From NCBI GenBank assembly GCA_903813345.2, contig CAIIXF020000005.1, positions 5,983,375 through 6,047,374 of the forward strand: DNA of 64,000 nt. The letters are read 5' to 3'. Positions 11,494 to 22,682 of this stretch are shown one piece after another. The notes under the pieces were generated by a model, which did no database searches, had not been told where the DNA came from, and saw only the letters and a list, made by a program, of their open reading frames with translations. A program made the position numbers and the translations under genes. The stretch's first letter is position 1. Each line of letters begins with the position of its first letter. This DNA is from Owenia fusiformis. Lineage: Eukaryota; Annelida; Polychaeta; Sabellida; Oweniidae.

Positions 11494-14400
11494 TTAAAAT
11501 GTGGGAGAAGAAGATATATCCATTTGTCTTTCAACATCAGATGAACTTTCCTCAGACTCCAGTTCCCCCGCCATGGGATTATTTATATCTATTTTACGTG
11601 GGTGTGTTTGACGTGGCGGTGTACAATCTTGACTACTAACACAATCAGTTAAACTTTGAGTCTCATCTGATTGTTCACTTTGACAAGATTGTTCACTTTG
11701 ATCCATTTGTTCACTTTGGTGTGAGTTAACTGGGGATGATTGCAAATGTTTTGGTCGACGCACTGAAGGCTCATGGGAGTACTGTCTGGGAAGCGAATTT
11801 GATTTCGTTGGCTTCTTGGCAACTTCAGGAGCCACTTTGGATTTGACAATTACATCATCTATGAACGAGAAAGAGTCTGACTTTGACTGTGGAATAGACT
11901 TGCTTTGTGAAGTAGATTTGTCTGAGTGGGACTGTAAACTAGACTTATCTAAATCATCTAATGATTTACGTTGCAGTTCATATAAAGGATTAACAGCCTC
12001 AGTTTCATTGTGATGAGAGACTGTATTAACCTTGTGATCAGGCACTCTCGGTCTCAGCTTAGGCGATCTTTTCAATTGCTGTATACGTGTCACTTTTTCA
12101 GGGACAAGTGGCTCCTTTGATATATGTTGTGTTAAAACATGTAAAGAGGTCTCTGCTGGTTGTGTCATGTGATCTCCATGAATCGTCACTAGAGTTGGAC
12201 TCCTTGGAGATTTTGGCGCGACAGGAGGTGGGGTCTTTTTTCTTACAACAACAGGAGGTGAAGTTTTTGGCGTAGGAATATTTTTACGTGTAGGAGAGGG
12301 AGTTTTTCTTTTATTGGCAAGTTGTAACTTTGCAGCAGCTTCCCTGGCCTCTGAAAATGTGACGTAAAAAGGATATTCAGGTATCGGGTCAACAATGTTT
12401 TCCTGAATGTCATAACTGTAATTATATTGATTGATCCCTCCCTAAGAAATGTAATTTTTAAAAGATTTTCAAACAAAAACATTTTCTCTTCCCCAAATGT
12501 TATTATATGTATTAAATGACAAACAGTGATACATGTTGTACATGTATTACCTTGTCCCTTGAAATAAATCAAAAATATCAGATAGAAGTATAATCTAACT
12601 TGACAGATAGTCCTTTATTTAGAAAAGTTTGCCTCTGGAAATTGGATTGATATGAATACCTTGCTGTTGTTTTTCCCTCCACCGTCCCCTAAGTTCCTCA
12701 ACTTGATGTGACAGTTGCTCAAGTTGCTTTTCCTCTTCACACACCTCGCCAGAAAGTCTCTGTAAATGGCACAAACTTAATCCTTGAAGCATTGAAAGTA
12801 TGCAATATTACAACTTAAATGTAATTTGACCAACCATTGATTCAAAAATTGCATTATAATGATCAGTAAATCATTACTCTTGAAAGGACTAGGGGCAGAA
12901 TCCAGGCAAAATCCAAATTAACGAGGCAAATGTAAAGAGGTGAGAAAATTCCAAGCCAAAGAGAATATTATACTTTAAAGGGGCAATATTTTCGAATTCT
13001 AGAAAGAACATCAAAGAAATATTTTTTGGTAAAATTTCACCTATATCCATAATACCATCAATAACATTTATAGAGATTGGGTGCCATTTAAATTAAGTTG
13101 TAACATAAGAGTGAGAGTCATAAGTTGAGCAACTACCTCAAGTCCTTTGCTAAAATGTTTATTAATATTTAGGATACTGCTGACACCATCTAGATGATGT
13201 GGCTGTGTATTAGAGTGTTCCCTGTCTGCCTTTTGTAGCATACTTCTGTATAAGTGAGAACTTGGATCAACTGGCAATCTGGACTGCAATCTGTAGTCCC
13301 CTTGTGCTGTATCTTTCAGGTTCATAACATTTACGGCCACTGGAGCGAACCCAACATTCCTGCAACAAACACTTAAAAAATAACAGTACATTTTGTATTT
13401 TTAAATCACATACTACATGTATGTACAGTGAGTATATGTCATGGAAATTTTTTTAAGGATAAATTGGGTAAAATAGCAATTCATTGCAAATGTACAGTTT
13501 GTGAATGGACATTAAATCACTGTAAGCAGAGGATTCGAGCATTACTTGAGCATCTTTCTAATATAATATCATACATGTCAACATGTAAAGTTATTCCATT
13601 TTACTAGCTTGTGTAATTGTAGCCAGAATACTGACTATAGATCATAAACGACCTTTGAGATGCTAAAAGAATTAACCAGAGACATTTCAAAAATTTTAAA
13701 TATGGATATAAAATAAAAGCAATCACATGGAGGTGTCAAAATGTTGAATTGTTGGAGGTTGTTTCGTTCAATTTTTGATGCCCCATAGCCTCTTATATGT
13801 GAACACTGGCACCTTCTCGAGCTACAACATTCGTTTCAGACAGGTGAAACTATGTACAAAAATGTAAATATGTACATATGTAAAAATATTTGAAATGATA
13901 TGTTCTCACACAATAACTATATGAAATAGGATACAAGACATTAACATGACAAAATGTCAACACCTAGTTACTCACAATATTATGAGCTCAAAGAGACAGA
14001 TTTGAACTTCTGAGAACTTGAATGATTTTGAAAAAAAATCTGGTCAAATTAGAAGCAAGTTGAAAAAATACATTTTTTGCCCTTGAGAAGGTCATTGAAG
14101 GTCAAATCTAAAGTCAGATTTAAACTTCTGAGGACTTGTGGACGATTTCGAAAAAATTGAAGTCAGTCTGAACAGTATTTGTTAAGTTATTGGAAGTTGT
14201 AAGAATTTGTTACACAAACTGATCGCCAACCGCTGATCGCCGTCACAAAAAATGGAAACCATAACAGTATGTCACCACTTTTTGGTGGTGACATAATAAA
14301 ATACAATACAAAATAGAATAAAATTTCATTCACATACAGAGACTACAATCTACATACCTCTTATATTGCATGAAGACCTGCTCCACAGTGTGTGTAGATA

Positions 14401-17400
14401 TATTAGGTGTCGTGAATTGGGAGAATAATCCAAACAGGAAGTACTTCTCTAATTTGGGACCAGCATGAGAAATGAGATTGGCATGTAACATTCTCTCACG
14501 TGTTGTCAGTGTGCTACTGCTGTTACGACGGAATTTGTACCATCCAATGATATCCTAAAAACAGAAGAATGGAATCCTATCATAATCATAATCATCATTA
14601 TGAAGAAATGAATTAGAACTGAAAGGTCCATATTCTGAGGTATATTTTGTGTACAAATGATTTTTAGAATTTTCTTTTTACACTTTGATCAGTTGAAATT
14701 GTCTTGATTAAAATTGCCAAGGGAGTAGTCCTTATGGGATCTTACAAAATGCACCGGTTTACTCAACTTCAACAAAAACCAGTTTATTCAACCTTAATGT
14801 GTACTTGTCAGTTTATTTACGTTCAACACATACCAGTTTATTCAACCTCAATAGTTAACCAATTAATAAAACCTCAACATAGTTAATCAAAAGGATGAGA
14901 ATCAACATGTACCAGTTTATTCAACATCAAAATGTACCAGTTTATTAAATCTCAAAATGTACCAGTTTATTTATTCTCAAAATGTACCAGTTTATTTAAT
15001 CTCAAAATGTACCAGTTTATTTAATCTCAAAATGTACCAATTTATTCAACATCAAAATGTACCAGTTTATTCAACTTCAACATGTACCAGTTTGTTAAAC
15101 ATCACTGACTTACTTGTAGCTTATCCTGGAGTAGGTCTTGCAGTTTCTCTGCATCTATTGTTCCTACTGCATTGTAAAATGATAGAGGCTTTGGGCATGG
15201 TACATGACTAAACACATCTGAAAAAATAGAATTGATAATTTTCATAATCATATGTGTATCATATCATATCATTTTTGAAGTGGTATAATAGTTATAAATG
15301 AGGACCCTTGAATAAAACAGACAGTTTTTGGGACGGGAATTCCAAGACAAGATTCCAAAAACATCCATGAAAATGTCAGATCAATTCATCAAACAATTTG
15401 CCTTGACGCATGTAGACAAGACTTTAAAAGTAAGATTTTACGATGGAAAATTCAAAATGGCCACCTTTATATTTGCCCAGATTGCTTGGTAAACTGATGA
15501 CAATATAGCACACAAGGGTGAACCCGTTTTTAGATTATGGCATGACAAAATAGGTGCTCTTGAACATTTTGAGAGTATGCCATGGTGTTTTATGCGTATA
15601 TGATGCTACGCTAATGGATCACAATATGGAACACAAGTGGGCAATAAAAACAGAATACATGTAACTTACTAAGTACAGTCTCCTCTTTCAAGTTGTTTAT
15701 CTGTGAATCACTGATACTGTCAGAAATTGTTGTAGATAGCTTGCCAATCAAAAATCCTTCCTGAAATGCAATAAACAAATCATTAACAGGATAGAATAAG
15801 AAGTTATAATTATGAAAGTACCCATTTTTCTCATCTTGGACATAGGTGACAAAAAGCTATAAAACAGCAGACATAAATTGTAATCTTGGTTATTCAAAAA
15901 GATACACTGTTAAAGGGGTACTGGAAATATATGTGAAAATCATATATGCATCTAATCCAACAGTACCAACACAAGTTTTTCTCCCCATCTCCCATGGATG
16001 GAGATCTAACAAGATTCTTTTTTGGCAAAAACTAAACATGAGATTCAGTGTACTTAGGTATAATGTGGATCATAGATGCCGCATTTAATTTAGGGAGTTT
16101 CAGCCATGTTAATATTTTCAAAAATAACATGTCAGAGAAGGATCAAAATATAAGAGGCCACACATATGATAACCAAACTACAAAACAAACCAAAATATAC
16201 AAAAGAAAGGTTTTGTATGTATATTTCTATTTTTTCATATACTGTTGCAATATGGTCATTTGATTGCTTATTTGTTAGATTCAAAGTTGTTTCACAGAAT
16301 TATGAATCTGACTGTAGTCTTAGGATAACTTCAAATGTGCCCTGTTCTTAGAATTCATTTGCCCCAGGCCAAAATATCAATTGGTAATAGTTTTGTTAAC
16401 AGCAATATACTGTAGTACTGATCTATGATAGATATCAGACAAAACAGATATTTCAGATTTGGAGTTTAGGCATAACAGAATCAGTCGCACTCAGCATATA
16501 GCAAGACCAAATCATGATCTATACTTAATTCTTCTCTCCAAGTAAAGGTAATCTGGAGTGTCCAGCAGAAAAAGTGGTTCAAAATGCTTCAATCTGATTG
16601 GTCAAAATGGCGTATTTCAAAAAATTGTCCAGCAAGTCTGTTTTTGAATGATTTGATGATAATAAACTAGTGCAGTTTTTGTGTCATCATGACACTGACA
16701 ATGGAATAGGACTTGGATCAAAGTCATCTGTTTGATTATACTGTATATGCTGAAATTGACAAAATTTCAAATGGAAAATGTTCACACTATAAACTCCTAC
16801 AGAACTACGCACATTTTTCCCAAACTGCATGGTCAGCGTTAAATCACATCTTCAAGAATTAAGCCTGGGAGCATATCAACTATTACTCATCTAGGCACCA
16901 TACACGCCTAACCATCGACAAGGTACAGTCACGTGACAGTGACAAAATATGCCGAAGTACACTTTTGATGTACTATGTCATTTCCGCCATTTTAGATCGC
17001 CATTTTCTAGAATGAGGAAGCGAGGTAAGAACTAGCATTGATTTGATCAATATTGTGTCAGTTCATCATCAGGCAGTTGTTGCATTCGATTTGTAATTAA
17101 GTTGCAAATATGCATATCTACTTCAAATGATCGTCAGCAACTTCAATATCTTGTTATAGATCTACCCAGTACGTCAGGGATCTCTAAATCTTGACTGAAT
17201 TTCGCAAAATTCTCTCTAATTTTTGTTTTGCTATGCAAATAACAGCCAAACTACGACTAACACAACTTAAGATAAGTATACAAATATACATTAAGAGTTA
17301 ATGCAAAACCGCTTTTTACTTTGGATGCTACTACAAAAAATAGATAATGTATGTTGTCAACTCGAATGTATGTTGTCACATTGGCCTTACAGATCTCAAT

Positions 17401-20400
17401 TCACAGTTAATTTTACAGTGAATAAAATGCTATAATGTACGTGTAATAGAAGGAACATATTTGATAATAAAGTAATAATTTATAATAATAGGGCTGGCAT
17501 ATCGAAAAATTTTCTCTAATATTTTGTCCGTTAATCCATTAAATTGTCATTGATATGATTAAATTTTAATCTTACTAATAATTTTTTAGTATTCCATAAC
17601 CCTGGCTTTTGAACTTCTGCACTTTCCCCCCTAGGCAGACATATACCAATTTCTCCATAGTATGTGTCATATATCATATTTAAGCTTTTCCAAAGTTACA
17701 TTGATTTGCCAAATATGATGGTTCAAATGGTGAAAGGTAACAGGCATTTCAAAAATTAGCGTTTTGCCAAAAAGTTCATTTCAGTATCCTGGAAACAGCC
17801 CTGACCTGAATGTGACAGAAAATATGGATGCTATTCTCGAAGATAATATATGGATATCGAGTTCTAAAAAGATGACGTTTAGGGTAGATACTCCAAGGAA
17901 ACTCTTCTTATGCCTTAAAAAGGTTCTATGAGGATTACAAAACGCCATATCCCTATTTGAAGCCAGTTTAAGGTCATATATGGAAAGTATTGCTGCTGTT
18001 AACACGGCGGCTAAGGAGACACACCGACTATTGTTTTGGTGTAAAACTGACTTTAATTTTGTCCAAACACTAACTTTTGAAATTCCTGTAACTTTTTCCA
18101 TTTGTGAGTTCAACCATGATACTCGGCAAATTAATGCAACTTTGGATGAGCTTTAAAATGATATACGACACATACATGGAGACATTGGTATATGTCTGCC
18201 TAGGGGGCCCATAATTTCGGGACACTCTGTAGCATAAAGTCATCTTGGATTAGCTAGTAAAGATCTCTCAATGAACTCCTTAAGATTATTAAAATTCATA
18301 AAAGTGCAACTAAACATAACGTAACGTACCGACGTCGAGTGGTCAAAGAGGTCGGAAGAAAACACGCCATGGTCACATATTAATCACCATGTTAATACTT
18401 TCATAAAATAAAATAGCATTCAACGAAAAAATCACTTTTACCTGTTTATCTGTACTAGGGATACAGGAGCATGTTAGTTGAACATCACTTGTAACGCATA
18501 AAACCCTTAATGCATTTTGAAATTAAATCATTGCAATGTTTAATATTATAACTCATGTATTTCAATTACAGGGACAACATACACTGTGAGTTGACAACAT
18601 ACATTTCTGATTTTTTAAATTATATCAAATGCATGAATGTTTATTAAATGTTCACCTGTCCTAAACTGTGTAGTTTAGAGAAACACATTCTCATAAAAAT
18701 ATTCGACTCTCTGAGACGTCAGGGGAGAAAATTATCAAAGGAAATGTGTAAAAAAAACATTTTTCCAACCGAAGAATCGTATGGGTAGACTAACAACGAA
18801 AAAAATCGAACACTGCTCGAAGATCTTTTAACGTTATTAGAAAAATAAATGTCTTTGAAATCGAATGCACGCGAAATCAAACATAAAATCCTTTGTGTAC
18901 TCCTAAAATTTATTTTTGAAAACCTGCATCAAACCTACATCATAGTCTTCGCTCAAAATCAGTTAATAGTGACATAGTATATCAAAAGTGTACAACGGCA
19001 TATTTTGTCACTGTCACGTGACTGTACCTTGTCGATGGTTAGGCGTGCCATAGGTCATTTGGAAAACCTCTGGAGATTACGTAAATATCTGAGCAAAAAC
19101 CGCCACATTGGAAATGGTAAGAAAAAACATTCACCAAACAATTACAAGTTTTGATCGGCAAAGAAGTACTCCACCGCTCCAATACGTGCACAGATTGATG
19201 CCACTGATGTAGGACACAGTTAAGATCAAAAGTAAGCTGCTGAAGCCATATATTTCAAAATATAACATGGCTCTCGAAGCATAGTGAACACCATCAATTC
19301 AGGAATTCGAAGTGAGTAAATTAGCCACATTTTATCTGATAAAACATCCCACAGACATAAGATTGCGGCTAAATAAAAGTAACCAGTAAAAGAAAAATTC
19401 CCTTCCAATACTATCGACCAGTAGGTATGAAGATAAAATAAGAACTGACAATTTATCCCGTACCAGGACTATAGTTCTGCGAACGTCTTATTCGTTTGCC
19501 TGTACGATTACAACATGGGAGAATTTTCTATGCTTCTTACACTTAAGATACCGATTTCAATAGATTCCTTGGTATTTTAGCATTCTTTTTGTGTAGTTGA
19601 ATCCACAATTGTCTGGGTTTATCGGCAGAACAAAGAAATTTGTTTTTGATCGCAATATTTGCGTGTAATATTTAACTTATTTCAACCGTCAAATTCTTCC
19701 ATTTATTGGTTATCCGGGCCACTTCCGGGTCAGTCAAACTGGGAATCCCCTTTTAAATCCAATCGCCATCTTGGAAAGTGATGGAATATCTCTCGATGAA
19801 AAAGAAAAATGTTCCCATTCTGCCGATATACCCAAACAATTGTGGATTCAACTACACGAAAAGAATGCTAAAATACCCAGGAATCTATTGAAGTAGGTAT
19901 CTCAAGTGTAAGGGGCTTAGATAATTCTCCCAAGTTGTAATCGTACAGGTAAAAGAATGCGCTCGTTACAAGACTTTAGTCCTGGCACGGGATAACTGAC
20001 AATGATCCTAAGAAATTCTCCATCTAAAATGTCACTCAACTTTTTTGTGATTATGAGTCAAAGAAAGCATTCTTGAGTTTCAAATTGACTTCTGTGGTAA
20101 CTTGAAACCATCTTCTAATTTATTCCACTTACCTTTTATTGTTTCTCCAGATATATTCTTTGAAAATCGGATTTTAAGGGTGTTAATCAGGGTAATTCTG
20201 TGCCATTTTATCAAAAATCTTGTTGCTATCTAGAACTAGAAACGAGCAATTGTGATCTTGTTGTTACCTAGGAATGAGTAACTGTGATGTCACGTCACAC
20301 TCATGTTAATTCTGGAATCACATGGCAGCCATTTTTGAAATTTCAAAAAAGTTCCCAATTAAAAAGGCTTTAAGGTACAGCTGGAAAGTAACATTTTGGT

Positions 20401-21931
20401 AAAAAAGTTGGATACCTGCACATGTTATTTTCTGGTACAAAATAAAGTATGAAGGCATGTGTCAATCTCCTTGCTTTTTTCAGGAAAGTATCATTACATT
20501 GTCTTCTTTTAGAATATCTGGTAGGAGTTCAATGAGAACTCCAGAAAATTCTGATATTTCACACTTTCTATTTTTCTGAATTTTCTTTCAAAGTTTCCAG
20601 ACAACACAGGAGCTACCATTGGCCTGTTTCCAGGTTTACTAAAAGTAGACAGTGTAATGATACTTTCCTGAAAAAAGCAAGGAAATACACACATGCCTTC
20701 ATACTTAATTTTGTACCAGAAAATAACATTTGCAGGTACACTGTATAGCAATTTTTTACCAAAATGTTACTTTCCAGCTGAACCTTAAGGTCTCATGGAA
20801 GTTAACAGGAAATGACAAAACAAAAAATGACAAAGCCATGCTGGATTTTGAAAATTTTTTGAACCAAGATAACAGAGTTCTCTTTGGACCTCCAGTCAGT
20901 TTAACTAGTTCCACATATCATTTACATGACCAGGAAAACAATTGAAATGGTCAGAATGACCATAAACATGATAGAATAACCTTTTCAGCCCTCTGAAAAT
21001 GTGACTAAAAAATAGCTAAGAGTCGGTGCTCAGGAAAGGTCACTGAACAGAATCTTTTGAATTTTTCAGAAAATGTGCCCAATATATTGCTCTAAATGAT
21101 ACAATTTAAAAAAATTTGATATCATTCTTAGAAAAAGAAAAAAATGAAAAAAAACTGAATTGAAAATCGATCTATTTTCCTTTTTACTCCAGCCATTATT
21201 GTTTCAGACGATTTTTTAAAATTTCAAAGATTGTATCATTTAGAGCAATATATTGGGCACATTTTCTGAAAAAATCAAAAGATTCTGTTCAGTGACCTCT
21301 CCTGAGCACCGACTCTCAGCTATTTTTCAGTCACATTTTCAGAGGGCTAAAAAGGTTATTTTATCATGTTTATGGTCATTCTGACCATTTCAATTGTGTT
21401 CCCGGTCATGTAAATGATATGTGGAACTAGTTAAACTGACTGGAGGTCCAAAGAGAACTCTGTTGTCTTGGTTCAAAAATTTTTCAAAATCCAGCATGGC
21501 TTTATCATTTTTTGTTTTGTCATTTCCTGTTAACTTCCATGAGACCTTAATGCTGTTTACAAATTGGAAACTATGGCAGAATCAACAAAGGGTTTGTGAA
21601 ATAATTAGGATATGGTTTCAAAATTATGCACATGACAATATATGACTACTAAATGTAGGCATGGACTTTTAATTGCCAAAAAGTCGAGTGACATTTTAGG
21701 TGGAGAAATTTTTAAATGAATAAATTTCTCAAAAAATAAACCCGGAAGTGAATATTTATGTTTATTTTATCTTTCTCTACCATCTCAAGACTCAGAAACA
21801 AGTTATACAAATGTTATATATTTTTTCGAGTATGATACCCATATTTTCGGGCTTACCTGATCTCCTGGACTATTCACATGCTCATAATATAGTGCAGAAA
21901 GTGTAGCCCCGCTCAAAAATATTTCCGCCAT
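11494..21931 (-). CDS. ABRAXAS1: Abraxas-family BRCA1-A complex scaffold
   Basis: Seven coding exons were reconstructed: 21857-21931, 15670-15760, 15114-15217, 14358-14554, 13137-13359, 12660-12759 and 11494-12437. Phases agree throughout, giving about 577 residues. Abraxas holds BRCC36, BRCC45, MERIT40 and RAP80 together at ubiquitin-marked DNA breaks. An MPN-like N-terminal domain (about 1-165) starts MAEIFLSGATLSAL, continues with EGFLIG and contains IGWYKFRR near 94-100. It lacks the JAMM zinc motif, as the family does. A coiled coil (about 231-263) is followed by a basic KRKTPSPTRK segment (possible NLS) and a long disordered Ser/Gln-rich tail. The last residues are SSSPTF, the Ser-Pro-x-Phe motif that binds BRCA1 BRCT repeats when phosphorylated. 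Human Abraxas ends the same way; the BRISC paralogue ABRO1 does not. The last exon is in frame only if the second AG of a closely spaced pair is used (exon start 12437). The tail is longer than in human (409 aa). Confidence 0.93.
12438..12441 (-). promoter_or_regulatory. Tandem splice acceptor deciding the Abraxas last-exon frame
   Basis: On the minus strand the intron ends TTCTTAG-GGAG. Splicing at the first AG leads into a stop shortly after. Using the second AG, four bases on, joins in frame with exon 6 (phase 1). The choice is inferred from frame alone. Confidence 0.55.
13953..14294 (-). mobile_element. Long copy of the ATGTCACCACC repeat family in Abraxas intron 4
   Basis: Left end ATGTCAACACC, right end GGTGGTGACAT. 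The interior contains AGGTCA words and the 'CTTGAATGATTTTGAAAAAA' type block also found at 7681-8078. The right end lies about 60 bp from exon 4 of Abraxas. Confidence 0.7.
14745..15105. repeat. 25-bp minisatellite in Abraxas intron 3
   Basis: Unit TCAAAATGTACCAGTTTATT plus five bases. About seven fairly clean copies lie between 14925 and 15100, preceded by more diverged ones. The array ends roughly 10 bp from the donor site of exon 3. Short frames across it are artefacts. Confidence 0.85.
16903..19047. mobile_element. 2.1-kb palindromic DNA transposon-like element, CAC termini, 5-bp target duplication
   Basis: The termini match for about 79 bp: left CACGCCTAACCATCGACAAG, right its inverse with few changes. 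They are flanked on both sides by CCATA (16898-16902 and 19048-19052). Further inverted matches are nested inside: 17340-17390 with 18567-18605, 17612-17713 with 18120-18210, and 17735-17790 with 18045-18105. Much of the element could therefore fold into one hairpin around about 17940. The loop region has no recognisable transposase; the 110-aa frame at 17781-18113 matches nothing I know. It sits in Abraxas intron 1. Confidence 0.8.
19453..19995. mobile_element. 543-bp foldback element with 8-bp target duplication
   Basis: Inverted-repeat arms of about 170 bp (19453-19628 and 19818-19995) begin TTATCCCGT.CCAGGAC and enclose a 190-bp loop. CTGACAAT flanks both ends (19445-19452 and 19996-20003), an 8-bp target duplication typical of hAT-like transposons. 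No coding sequence is seen. Confidence 0.82.
20374..20784. mobile_element. TTAA-flanked foldback element A
   Basis: Arms of about 145 bp (20374-20515 and 20638-20784) start GGT.CAGCTGGAAAGTAAC. TTAA stands on each side (20370-20373 and 20785-20788). TTAA duplications are the mark of piggyBac and Kolobok transposons. Non-autonomous. Confidence 0.8.
20789..21546. mobile_element. TTAA-flanked foldback element B
   Basis: Arms of about 315 bp (20789-21105 and 21225-21546) start GGTCTCATGGAAGTTAACAG and are highly similar, so the copy looks young. It shares its left TTAA (20785-20788) with element A; the right TTAA is 21547-21550. Frames such as 20730-20945 and 21421-21645 are the two arms of this palindrome and are not genes. 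Confidence 0.82.
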
Positions 21932-22682
21932 CTTAGTTTTTGAATGCTGGGTTACCAATCTCATAGTCTCATTTTTTCTAATTATTTTTGAATTTGTACA
22001 TATTTTATGGAAATAAAAGAGTATTGAACTTTATGATAGTGTTTTCTTTGTATTTAATTGAAAAAAAATCATGCTATTTCAAGTCTCACATCTTATCACA
22101 TGATCGATCTACCACACCTCCAACTTGTCCGCTTTCACAAGGTCACCGAGGGCAAATAATTTATTACAACACTGGAATAAACAAAAATTAGCAAACTCTT
22201 AGGCTTTTTTCACAGTTATGGGCAGCAATCGTGAAGTGGTGAGTACAAACTTTCAATTGATACCAAACTTGGTAAGGGGTCTTAGTGAAATATGTTATAA
22301 ATTAGGTGTCTAAACTGTCGTACACCGTTTGTAACGCGCCACGTCTGAGTTCATTCATAATTTCATTGGCTCAATTCCCAAGGTCATTTTGAACGTGTGT
22401 TTGTTTTGTTTATTGAGTTGAACGAATATGCCCTTAGGTGTCATCATAAATCTTCATGCTCTCGCCGTTGAATGAATGCATTGGGAACAAGCAACCAGAA
22501 CAAGTGGACTCGACCCAGCAGACAAGCGTTTCATAACTTATAGACTAGGGTAGACAGGCTAGACTTCAGAAGTCTCATAACTTCCAACAGTGTGGCTGTG
22601 TAAAGAAGTTGGACCACGTTTGTGATCTCGAAGTCAGATTTTACATTTCTTGAAGCATATCACTATCGTAAAATAAGAAAAC
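21932..22682. promoter_or_regulatory. Divergent promoter region between Abraxas and hexokinase
   Basis: Only 751 bp separate the two start codons, which point away from each other, so both promoters and 5' UTRs must fit here unless upstream exons were missed. CpGs are locally more frequent (for example GTAACGCGCCACGTC near 22331). The Abraxas start sits in AAGATGGCGGAAAT, a match to the YY1 consensus often found over start codons of constitutive genes. Confidence 0.65.

Noticed and set aside
11649-12275. Frames of 62-66 aa on both strands
   Set aside because: Shadows of the Abraxas last exon.
17781-18113. 110-aa minus-strand frame as a transposase
   Set aside because: No catalytic motif or family resemblance; it lies in the loop of the palindromic element.
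20730-21645. Two plus-strand frames of 71 and 74 aa
   Set aside because: They come from the two arms of palindromic element B and its border.
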